Shown here in pieces: positions 21,961 through 32,760 of a stretch of 64,000 bases of DNA. The stretch covers positions 74,872,676 through 74,936,675 of the forward strand of contig CM049316.1 in NCBI GenBank assembly GCA_026874595.1. Direction: 5' to 3'. This stretch comes from Sipunculus nudus (taxonomy: Eukaryota; Annelida; Sipuncula; Golfingiida; Sipunculidae). Below the pieces are notes generated by a model, which was not told the origin of the DNA, did no database searches, and worked only from the letters and a program-made list of their open reading frames with translations. Numbering within the stretch: position 1 is the stretch's first letter; the number at the start of each line of letters is the position of its first letter. A program made the translations under genes and the position numbers.

Positions 21961-24172
21961 TGTCGCGGGCCTGGCCTGCCAGTTTTACCCGGCAGACCAG
22001 GACATTCTGCTGCTGTAACCATTTACTAGGATTCTGGTATTTTCCCATTTGTCAGGATGGCCTTATTTATCCAAGGGGATGAACGGAATTAATAAGCTTA
22101 CTGAGGATTAGTTATTTAGGGCGTATAAATTTTAGTTGCTATCCTAGGGGCGGAGAATACCACCACATAGGCAGTTATTAGGCACACACACACAGTCTCT
22201 CATTTAAAAGACAACAATTCATGGAATAAGCTTTAAGATTGTTAACAAAACCCACATATATACAGTTACTCCTATACTATAGGAGATATGAAACTATACT
22301 CTTCGCTTTTGAATATTAGCCCTGGATCAGCACTTAGTCCTCTAGAATAACATCTACCCCTTTTTACTACACTCAGTCCTTACATTGCTTATGGAACCTT
22401 TGTGATACATCTGTGGCCCACTTGTGGCGCACTTGTGGCCCACTGGTGGCCAGTCCATAATCTACCAGCCCTCGATGAACTTACATATAGACAAAATTTA
22501 TAAATGTATCTAAACAGAATGGTAATAATGCCTGTGGCGCATTTGTGGCACACTTGTGGCCCACTTGTGGCCAGTCAATATAATCTAACACCCCAAGTTT
22601 ATTTAGCTTATGGAGAAACTTGTGATTTATTTACACGACACGTTAATATTGCCTGTGGCGCATTTGTGACACACTTGCGGCCCACCCGTGACCCAGTGGC
22701 CACTTGTGACCCACTTGTGACCAAGTGGCCACTTGTGACCCACTTGTGACCCAGTGGCCACTTGTGGCGCACATGTGACCCAGTGGCCACATTTGTGTCA
22801 CAACCTTGGCCCAACTTATATAAGTTCTATTATAAACTGTTATTTGTAGCCAAAAAATACCTACATGGCGTAGGTTAGCCGGGGACCTGTTCAATCAAGT
22901 TCAGAGAACCTGAGAGAGGCTCTCTCAGGTCACAGAGCCACAGCCTGTGGCACAACTTTTCGGGTCACAGGCTGTGGCACAACTTTCCGGGTCACAGCCT
23001 GTGGCACAACTTTTCGGGTCACAGGCTGTGACCCAACTGTCTGGGTCACAGGCTGTGGCCCAACTCCCTGAGTCACAGTGACCATATCTAGGATATAAAT
23101 TAGATTTTTGTAACATGTACACTACACTAGTTAAATTACCAAAGCCCTTTCAGAATATCTATTCCCATTCATTTAATGCCAGAATAGTCAGGCTCAGGGT
23201 GTTTCCCCTGAGTGGTTTACGTCAGGAGCTGACGGGACCAAAGTCGTCTGCGCTGGGTGTCGCCTCCTTTTATAGGGTCAGGCCTGTGGCCAAAACTGGT
23301 CACATACCACGTGATCCTGTGGCCAAAACAGAGGTCGCGTACTTTAGTGATTGAAACTTAAAGAAAGCTATATATTGTACAATTAACTAGCGATAGCCTG
23401 TTATAACTAAGTATTTACTATTATAATTAAGAAACGTGACAACATTTAAGCATCAGACGGGCCTTACTGAAGTTCAAATACCCCGCCCTGCACCCTGCGG
23501 TCAACAGCCAATCACAGAACGCCTGGGCAAGCCCGTATCACTACGCCGCAAATAGTTCCTAAATGTTGTCAAACAAACGCCGGTCAGCTGATCTTGCAAC
23601 ATGGTTTTCCCAGGGATAAAACGGCTATTACTGTATATGACACATATCATATTACCAAAAGAAATAATCTATGAGGTCTATTTAATGCCTGATCGTTAAG
23701 GTAAGACCAAAAGAACGATGTTTTCCCGTGTTAGTATACTGAATCCCTCAATATCGCTCGGGCCGCTCGAGCCGTGGAAATACCATGTGCTTACATGAAT
23801 TCATGCCGCCGTTCCACACATTCCTATGTTATAATAATCGGACGTGGTTAAATAATGATAATGCAAGAGTTTATTACACTTTAGAATAATTATGATTATG
23901 TATAGGATCCCTATTGATCACAATCCCGACCGTTAAAACACGTACAAGTTACCGTTTAAAGCCAGCAATGCAACTGACAGTTCTTTAACATCCGCTGATG
24001 CTGTCACTGTAAACATATACTTGTGATTGACTGTACTGTCAATACAAGAAGTGATGACATGATTATCAATAGCTGTGACAATAAGGTAGCAAAAAATGCT
24101 CGGATTAACACATATACTGTAACTAGTTTTTTTATTATGTTAACACTAGGAACGGTTTCAAAAACCGTGACA
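21961..24172 (-). repeat. 5' LTR (right copy, 2212 bp)
   Basis: Identical to the left LTR except for one base (22685 C) and one extra 11-bp unit near 22418-22430. In minus-strand orientation this copy would carry the active promoter. The candidate TATA palindrome is at 22813-22826 and the palindrome GGTCACAGGCTGTGACC at 23017-23033. Confidence 0.97.
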
Positions 24173-24176
24173 GTTG
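24173..24176. repeat. Target site duplication GTTG, right copy
   Basis: It directly follows the terminal CA of the right LTR and matches 14768-14771. Confidence 0.9.
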
Positions 24177-25439
24177 CAATGTGAACGTCATATGGTGAGC
24201 TCTACCTCTCTCACCTGGTATAACCATATGTATATTGAATTGTTAGTGTCAAGTAGCACTTCTAGAAGTGTAATTCCAATAACAAATATTATAAAGGCAT
24301 CATAAAATAATTTAAGGCAAAAAGACACGTGTACGATTTAATGACAACACTTCTGTTTCTTTAAATAGTTGTAAAATGACTAGCTTTGAAGCTACGTTCG
24401 ATATTCTGGATAATTTTGAGTTCTTTCGTCGGACATATGGCATTCCACAGGCCATGATTTTTTTATCAATCAATCTGAATAACCTTCCAGAAGTGTCATG
24501 TCTTTTAATGTCGATAGGTCAAGTCAAGGTCAAGGTCATAAAAACACACAAACTCTATTTCTGTAATGTTTGTAGCGTGGGTATATAACACAAGATAGCT
24601 CTTAACCATATAACAGCATTTATTGTCCGTCTACTCTTCCGCCCGTACATGTGTGCACCTTCACAAGATGGCAACCCGTACCACGTGTTCTAATCACGTG
24701 ACATTAAGTCATACTGGGGATCAGTCCATGTATATTTAAAACACATTACAGCATAAAATGCAGCTGATTTACTCACCATTCCACGGCCTTTCTTCTCATT
24801 TATGGCTGTCTCAATCTGCTGTTACGCTTTTTAGGGGAAAATTCATGATATAGCAAAATATTGGTTTTCCCCCCTAATTTTTTCAGTTTTCAAGAGAGGT
24901 CTAGTCTTTTGCTTCAGACAGTATTGACTCAGTTTTACACGATTTTGTACAAATTCTCGCGAATTCGTGTACTGTTCCGCAATAACGAGATATTACGAGA
25001 TTTCACCTTATTTCGCTCCACTGGCCACAATTCTCGAGCAATCATTCTGAATTTTTTGTTGTTTATGGAAAAACAAAATTTCTTTAAGCTTTAGGTTTTT
25101 AGCTTAGATAGGTCATAAGTCACGATCAAAGGTGACCAAAAAAACAAAATATTATTTTGCTCATAACTTCGTCAAATGCTTTCTCAACTGTGTCCCTGTA
25201 AGGGTAATTCTACAGAAAACGACCCATTTCAGCAGGTACAACATCTGAAAAATAACTTATCTTAATATTTATTTTATAGAGTCTAACATGAAAATAAAAA
25301 AATATAAACTATATGAAATTTATTTCAGCAGAGCACTTTATTTCTTGAAAAGTTATAGTTTTGGCTAATTTGATGCCCTATGTGTATCATCAATTTAAAC
25401 ACCGTTTCAGACATTAAGCAGAGCTTTGGATATTTTATG
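24177..25439. other. Non-coding stretch
   Basis: No gene recognised. It holds an AGGTCA-type cluster near 24520-24540 and short non-conserved frames. Confidence 0.5.
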
Positions 25440-26660
25440 AAAGACTAGCGGATAGACCCGGTATACCGGGCTTATTACCGGGGTTGGGGAGATTTATTAA
25501 CTGAGATGTGAAATGTTGGCTCATTTTTTTATTCTAAAAGTTAACAGAAAATATAGGTTTTCAGTGGGAAACTGTTTCCATAAGATATGTATAAACATTT
25601 TGGCACGACTGTAGAATAACTCACGCACCTCTCTGAAGAATAACACTTCTGTGAACAGAAAACGTTTCTATGTACAGCTGCTTGTATCTTAATTTTGCCA
25701 CTTACTTTTAAATTACATGAATCCTTAACATCATACCGTCCGTCCGTATAAAATCATAATCTGGTGGAGAGAGTGCGTGAGTGATCCTGCAGTCGCTCCA
25801 ATATTTTTAACATTTATTCTGTGGTTCTGTCCTCGTGGCAAGAAATTTATACCCCGGTATGTTTACCTTGATGACCTGGCCAGTGATGGTGTTGACATTG
25901 CGAACCGGAATGAGACGCGGGGGCATTCAGGTTTTCGATGATATTGGACTGGATTCTATCGGTGGACGTATAAAGATTAGGTTGATGTGAGGAACACATG
26001 AAAGATTTATTAAATGTACGTTGCAAGGAAACTGTTCCTGAAGAAAGAAACAGAAATATGCATACCTCGTAAGTAGCAGGAGTGAACCTAACGGAATTCC
26101 ATGCAGAGGGTCCGTATTCATTTTCAACCGCCGCAAAGTTTTTTTTTTCATCGTATCAGACAAATTTTGAGGCCTGAAACCCCAGACACCACTCCACCCC
26201 ACCCCACCTCACGCATGTTCCTGAAATTGGGACCTTGAATTAGGTTTTGTCATTAATCCTCCTGGGTTGAACTCTCCCATTTCATAAGCGAGAAACGTGT
26301 TTTTCTCTTTTACTGACCACGCACGTGGGTCAAATCCCTCATTGAAAGCAAGCGTAATTCATATGAACAATAGTCCTTAGTGTTAGAGGTTAAGTGACCA
26401 CGATGCACGCATTCCGGTGATTGCCGAAGACAGTTCGGCTGTGCTCGGTAAAAAACGGAAAAATCACTCAAAATTATATGTATATTAAAAATTATTTATT
26501 TTCATATCGCCTATGTCACTGCGGGGATAATAACCTTTAAAATGATGTATGGCACAATATTGTACACTGCGCGGTTTAAGAGAACATTGCGCACAAACGT
26601 GAACTGAATTCCTTTTATAAGTATTAGATTGAGTTGGATCCATGCCAGTTTCACGGTCCC
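25440..26660 (+). repeat. Dispersed repeat J, copy 1
   Basis: It aligns in the same orientation with 60510-62010 in several blocks: AACATTTATTCTGTGG, then a GGCAAGAAAT block, then ATAAGATATGTA-type words. The last part (26370-26640) also matches 28300-28540 (ATAACCTTTAAAATGA, GAATTCCTTTTATAAGTATT). Near the left end is the perfect 14-base palindrome CCCGGTATACCGGG. No coding capacity or termini could be defined. Confidence 0.7.
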
Positions 26661-28290
26661 ACATAATTGATTTAGAAAAATATAAGAAAGGTTCACTTAT
26701 ATGATCTATTTTATTATAAAAATTTATTTTAACCCTGTTAAATGCATATTTTTAATTCTATGAGTTAAGTTTTAACCCTAAAACAAAATACAACTGCAAC
26801 CCACAGAAGGTATAATGCAATAAATAAAAGGAAATATAGCAATCACCATCAGTAAATAAAAAATACGGAAGATAAAAGCATTTTCTTATATGTGTCAAGT
26901 AATTTTTTCTTGAAATTAGTCTATTTTCAAAGTATAATGGTGTTGAAGAAGGAAAACGGTACTGAATTACAATAAATGTAATCATTGGCAAAATTATTAC
27001 TCATAGCAAGCAGACTTCTTTTATAATATTTAAAGTTTAATATATAAAAATACAGAACACAGTGATCGTTATAAAAACTAAGAAATTCCTGAATGACAAT
27101 GCAAGTTTGTAGAATTTAGATCTTGCATTCACCCTGTCACCTTTTTGTTTCAACACCGTTCATTGACATTCACCGCCGTTAAAGGTGAAAAGTAACGGTG
27201 TTGATGCATAATAGTGTTGAAAAAAGATATGCTATTTATTTAAAGAAAAATACTCCTTTAACTTTTAACCTTTAGTACTCAGTATATGTATCTGTTGACA
27301 GTGTGAGCTATATTCAAAAACTAAGAAAAGCATAAATACTTCCATCATTTTGGAGAAATATTGGTAACGGTGTTGAAAAACAATAAATATACGGACATTT
27401 TTACACAATTATGGAAATTTCTTGTTATAAAACGACATATACATACCGTTAATGATGGTTTCGTGGAGTCATTTTGTGACTTTACTTCAACTGCGGTGCG
27501 TTTTAAACAAGGAGTAATCAATTAACATTATGTCATGGCGATCAAATCGTCTTTATAACTGTGTTGAAAAAAAATCTGGGGACACACATTTATCGCAATA
27601 AAAGTGGAAAAATTAGAGTGATGTAAAGAATCTTGTGGAAGTTCTTAAGGAAAAAATTTATTTTACATGAAGAGTGCCAAAAATCCTAGGCCTATACCAT
27701 TTTTTAATAAAATAAGAGGATAGTCAGTTTTTTTTACTATATATGGCCTGGGACAGGTAATATTTAATGATCTTTGAACGATTAAATATATATTTGATGC
27801 ATTTTAGGTATTACTTTCCTAAACAATAAGCCCAAATTAAGCAGAAAGTATAAGATACTTAAACCAAATCCCGAAAGCACAATGACAGATGATATATATA
27901 TGTATTATAGCTCTGTGAATGCTAGGGACATGAATTTCCATGAATTGGGTCGTTTTCTGTAGAATGACCCTTAAAAGGTCTGATCAACTATCATCCAGAA
28001 TGTATCAATCCGTCTGTATGTTCATATGTTGTCAATTTCTCGTGCCTGCTTGATCTTTGGTCTGACATATGTCATTCTGCTGGCCACAGTGTTTCAGCAA
28101 TGCTTCTGAAAGGCCTACAGTTAAAAGAGAATCAAGAAATATGTCCTGTCTCTCTGACTGTCCATTCTTTTGTGACTTTTCAATATCAGTATAAATACAT
28201 AAAAGTGTTATTGTTTCTGCTCTCCCAGAATATTGCTAATTTAAACTACTTTTTTCACTTGTTCCCCTGCTTTCCTGTCTATCTGTTGAA
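26661..28290. other. A+T-rich non-coding stretch
   Basis: No gene recognised. A nested inverted repeat lies at 27151-27203, and the word ACGGTGTTGA or close variants recur near 26940, 27195, 27367 and 27560. Confidence 0.5.
27151..27203. repeat. Nested inverted repeat (two-step hairpin)
   Basis: Outer arms CAACACCGTT (27151-27160) and AACGGTGTTG (27194-27203) are perfect complements. Inner arms TTCACC (27169-27174) and GGTGAA (27184-27189) are too. The inferred fold is a two-step hairpin. Confidence 0.7.
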
Positions 28291-28299
28291 TTTCAGTGT

Positions 28300-28545
28300 T
28301 AGTGTACGCAGGAATTCTGGTCATTGCCGAAGGCAGTTCGGATGTTCTCGGTGCTGGTAGCCTCCACGCAATATTAAAGCATTGTACATTAAAAATACTT
28401 ATTCTCATATAGGCTAGGTCACTGCAAGGACGATAACCTTTAAAATGAGGTATAGCACAGTGTCACACGCAAGGCAGTTTCAGTAAAACATTGCAAAAAA
28501 AGATTGACCGAATTCCTTTTATAAGTATTAGGATGATCAATTCGA
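28300..28545 (+). repeat. Dispersed repeat J, partial copy
   Basis: It matches 26395-26640 with clear divergence, for example ATTGCCGAAGGCAGTTCGG and GAATTCCTTTTATAAGTATT. Confidence 0.75.
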
Positions 28546-28774
28546 CCGGGGCTTGTATGAACTTTTGTTTTCGTTTGTTAATAAAATGTTCAATTATTTC
28601 TTTCAATTTTTCCTTTATCTTACATTTCATGCCCATTTATGCAAACGGACATCAAATATTTCCGATTCGTCCTTTATGGTTAAAGTCCATCACCGATACA
28701 AATATACGCTAGAACCATACAACGTATGCAGTGAGAAGGTTAACACTCAAACCTGCGTTACCACTGCTGTCAAG

Positions 28775-28897
28775 CCGAATGCCGAATTTTGGATTCGTAC
28801 ATCGAACGGTTTCAGAACATGCCAGGCTAACAGACGGACGGACGACTTAAAATGGACCAGTACTATAGCTCAGATTACTTATAGTAAGCTAAGCTAA
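28775..28897 (+). mobile_element. Helitron-like 3' end fragment
   Basis: Contains the (ACGG)-type block at 28829-28848, then AATGGACCAGTACTATAGCT and a decayed terminal hairpin ending AAGCTAA at 28897. It matches the last 120 bases of the elements ending at 38781 and 47376. Confidence 0.75.
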
Positions 28898-29639
28898 AAT
28901 GGACAAAACAAGAAAATAAATAAATAACCTTATCGCATCATGGAGTAAACGGAATATAAGTATCGTAGGTAAAATTAATGTTGTCAAAAGCCTTATGATT
29001 TCAGTTTTCTCACAGCTATTAACACTCTCAGCCTCAAATGAAATTTTTAAACTAGAGAGGCCTAAAATGTTGTGTGGAAGAATGGTTAAAGTAATTCAGA
29101 GATCAGTTAAAGATGGATGACTTACAAATGGTGCAAAAAAAAACAACAAAAAAAACAAACTAACTGTTCGCTCTTGCAGAGACTGTGTTGATGTTAGGAA
29201 AGCAATCAGCCACACTGGACAATAGTACCAAAATGGTTCATTGAAGGATGTGGTACAATCATTAACATTCTTAAATGTAAGACCACTTACTTAGAGTTAG
29301 CTGAAATAGCACGTACATGATTTTAATCACAAACAACAAAAAGATATATTTATGAACGAGGAATGTCCATGGAATAACAAACTATTAAAAAATAAAGGAT
29401 CCACATTATATTTCTCCAATTAGGTGAAAGCTGGAATAGTGAAAGTAGACCATATTATGGATAAAAACGGAATTTAATTAAACACTACAAATTATTACCT
29501 CTCTCCCTGAAGGGAAATCTATTGGTGCAAAATTTTGCTCAAACTTATTTTCTGAAAATCGCTAATATAATATATTATAACAACACAGAACTAAATACGC
29601 ATGTTGTTGATAACATTGTAGAAAGAGTGATGAGTGGAA

Positions 29640-29674
<35 letters not shown>

Positions 29675-30844
29675 AGAATACGTGCCAGCATCATGGGCTG
29701 AAACGTTCTGCGACAAAAAAAATCCATTATATTGGGGTACTTTTGAACACGATTACTATACGGTAACAACCGCTTTTGCTTCTCAGCGCCATCTAGTATT
29801 CAACTGTTGAACGATTTATAGTTTAAGATTTCTATCTTTTAGATAAAACGTTTGCTTCAGGCATATTTCAGCTCAGAGCAGTGAAAAGATATGTATTCTC
29901 GATGGCGATCCACTCAAATATATCAGAACACACGAAGAAATTAACCAGTTTTAATGCCTTACTCAAACGCTTTGCGTTTCACTAAATGGACGCAAGATGG
30001 CGCTGATCTGCAATACCGGTTAACCGTAATTAATAATGAAGACATATGCTAAGGTTCTCCAGTGACTGGAAATGTGTATGGTGGTTAAATGTTTATATTG
30101 TTAAAGAACCTAAACTGAACAGTTTAAATTGGAAAATAATCAGTAATATTTATCACATAGCAATTTCACTGCAGAAAATGAAAAAGGGTACTTTGATGTT
30201 ATTAATGTAAAGTTTTTGAAACAATTGATCATTTTTATGTCGAGTGCAGTATATGTTGGCTTCTTTGGAAGTTTGATGAAGGAAAATTGGACTCTGTGTG
30301 AGATGCAGCGAAAATAATAGTGAATCAGGATGAATATTTTTAAAGTATCAAAATAACCAATGTTTACTAATTCCGCAAATATGAATCTTGTGCTGTTCTT
30401 AATATTCACATGTATAGTGTATAGGGATTTTGCCACGCACATTGAAACAGTGATCTGGTATTCATGACATTATGAAAGGTGATATTATACATACAACACA
30501 AGTCATTCAAGCCAGATTCTAGCGTAAGTCCCGGAAGGCCAACAGTAACTAGATTCTACGACAGGCCGGGCACTGGACTACATTTCCCGAATATCTGCTG
30601 CGCAGTACACGGAGATCCCCCGGACCAACCCCTCATCTCCTTATATAGAAAGCAACTTTCTCATGGTTACCACCTTCACCGTTATTCCCTTCACAGTAAG
30701 TGGGGAAGTGTAGAAGAGTAAAACGTATATGTTATACGTACGTTAGCACTGTGTTTTATATTTAGGCGGTTATCTTAACAGTTGTAGCCTAATATATGAT
30801 ATTCCTGTAATGACAGTAAGTGAATATATAACTTAATACATGGC
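28898..30844. other. Non-coding stretch with a 31-base T run
   Basis: A run of 31 T lies at 29642-29672. A TATATA word at 30641-30647 lies in a more G+C-rich segment (30510-30720) whose short frame I do not recognise. No gene is supported. Confidence 0.45.
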
Positions 30845-31095
30845 ACATGGACCACATGTAGATGACGCAGCTGGGTCACGTGAATGTGGTGACAGCTTGA
30901 CTAAGTGAATGTGATGACGGAGCACGTGTTTATGATGACAGCTGGACCACTGGATGATAAAGATAGTTGGATCAGTTGTTGGTAGTGACGGCTGGACCAC
31001 TTAAATGCGCTGACGGAGCACGTAATGACGATGAGAACTGGACCGTGTTTAGGTAATGACGCTTGGAGCACATGAAAATGATAACGCCAGGACAA
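30845..31095 (+). repeat. Degenerate minisatellite
   Basis: Words of the type GATGACAGCTGGACCACTTG recur about every 25-30 bases with many changes (30845-31095). No open frame is shared between units. Confidence 0.6.
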
Positions 31096-32533
31096 CCTAT
31101 CACAATTAATGTCATTAAACCGCCTCTTTAGTGTTAATCTGTATCACTATTGAAGTTATACATTTAAGATATATATGACATTCTGAATAAACAGTGAACG
31201 CTGAATACCTGTAAATAAACTGTTTATTTTAATCTATACTGTTGCGAACCGGGGGCCGGTTAATCCGGCTCGGCACGCTCGGGTCCGTTGTCCCTGATTA
31301 AGGGCGTAACTCTTAGCAAACAGACAAAAGGAAACCAGTATTTCCATTTGTATGAAACAGTTATTAACATACAAAGTTATCATCCCATATCGATTTACCA
31401 CTGGCCCTCCTGCTGGGCTATTTGCCGTTACAGGTTCCCAACATATCAAGCTCGTCCCTTGGACGATCTCGGCACAATACAACACAAACAATTAGATTAA
31501 GCATTTAAGTGTCGATTTTCTCTGGAATAAAACTGCATAGTAAAATCGTTAGTTACCTATAGTATAAATGCAATCAAAATATTTCCACGCGTAAAATTGT
31601 ATTTAATATTTATAATTTTTATCACAGTCCTTTTTAATATAATGTTAAATAATGTTTTTGTTATGTAAACAATGTAGTGTGATGTCTGCTAACAGAAAAA
31701 ATGTGTGTAAGGCAAAAAAAAAAAGTGTAGTTCTCAGGCACTTTTTTTCAAGAAATCAGTGTGGGCGGGCAATATTTAATTTTTACCTTTTTTGTACATT
31801 TTGATAAAAATGTCATATGATCAAGGAAAAGCATGAAAATAACATGAAATATTTTGCTAAACGAGTAAAAGCACTAGAAAGGAAATCTTGTCAAAATTGT
31901 ATTATTTTATCTTCTTCAAAGATGAAATTCAAAATATTTTTTGTATTCGGGGGGTTAAAATTGACGCGCGCGGTGCCTGAGATCCTTTCATTTTGTTTTG
32001 GCCTAACGATGGCATGGGCGGCAGATTCTTGTTAAAGATTATACTTTATAAGACTTTAATTGTTATTTGTAGTTCATGGAGGAGAAACCTGTTCACTATA
32101 AACTTTTATTTTATTTTTTTTTTTTAATTTCAGGAAAGTTTTCTTCTGCCACAGATAATACAGGATAATGTTGATTAGCCTGGAGGCTTGGCGGGTCGAT
32201 GATGTGATTTCTGAATATAACGATTCATTCTAGATTTAGACAAAAAGTCACTCTCGAAAAGAAAAGAAACAGATATCCTTATAGAAACGGTCCTGTGACA
32301 CAATGCCTATATGTTGTTATTCTATGTTCAAAGGGAAAAATATATATGTATGTTGTATATAATAGTTATAATATTTTGTGCGGTGAACACACGCGTATTA
32401 AATAAAATGGTAGTAAAAATGTAACATAATTTTTTCTGTCATTTTGGAAACCCTGATTAGTAAAACTTTTTGCATAATATGAAACATATGAGTAACTAAG
32501 CGAAATTCCTGAGTATATATTAAACGTTCCATT
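31096..32533. other. Non-coding stretch downstream of the membrane-protein gene
   Basis: It includes the probable 3' untranslated region of the minus-strand gene. A possible poly(A) signal AATAAAATAAAA on the minus strand lies near 32105-32116. I see nothing else. Confidence 0.4.
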
Positions 32534-32760
32534 TCACACTGCGTCCTTGACATCAGCGTGTTTGACCTCTTGGTGACCTAGGTAATCGTTTCCGGGGGTA
32601 TAGTTCACCGATGTATAAGCTGGCGGAGGATTGCTGCGTTTTGACCTGTTTCCTCCACAGCAGACCCGTTTCTTCCAAATGAGGTAGGCGATGGTACAAA
32701 TCAGGACAATGGTGAAGACAACGGCACCAATAATCGCTATGATGATCTTTGTAGACAGGC
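32534..32760 (-). CDS. Exon 6: transmembrane helix, cytoplasmic tail and stop
   Basis: The acceptor is TCTGGTTTCAG|GC, and the stop TGA is at 32536-32534. It encodes a 24-residue hydrophobic helix followed by WKKRVCCGG and a tail with [14 protein letters not shown]. The positive residues directly after the helix fit a type I, inside-C-terminus topology. Confidence 0.88.

Larger units (their letters stand above)
14772..24172 (-). mobile_element. Complete Ty3/Gypsy-type LTR retrotransposon, recently inserted, coding region decayed
   Basis: Two direct repeats of 2.2 kb start TG and end CA and flank 4988 bases of interior. The orientation is fixed by the primer site next to the right LTR and a purine tract (minus strand) next to the left LTR. 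Along the minus strand, recognisable remnants run in the order gag, protease, reverse transcriptase, integrase, the Ty3/Gypsy order. LTRs are joined at integration as identical copies; here they differ by one base (15485 T, 22685 C) and one 11-bp repeat unit, so insertion is recent. The interior is nevertheless riddled with stops and frameshifts, and the space for the RT palm, RNase H and the integrase N-terminus is too short. It must have been copied by proteins supplied from another element. Confidence 0.96.

Noticed and set aside
30479-30721. 80-codon ORF with an upstream TATATA word nearby
   Set aside because: No recognisable protein, no splice context and the TATA word lies inside the frame.
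31241-31500. TGTTGCGAACCGGG start that could be a solo LTR (also TGTTGCGGGCC at 40695)
   Set aside because: No matching CA end, target duplication or second copy could be found.
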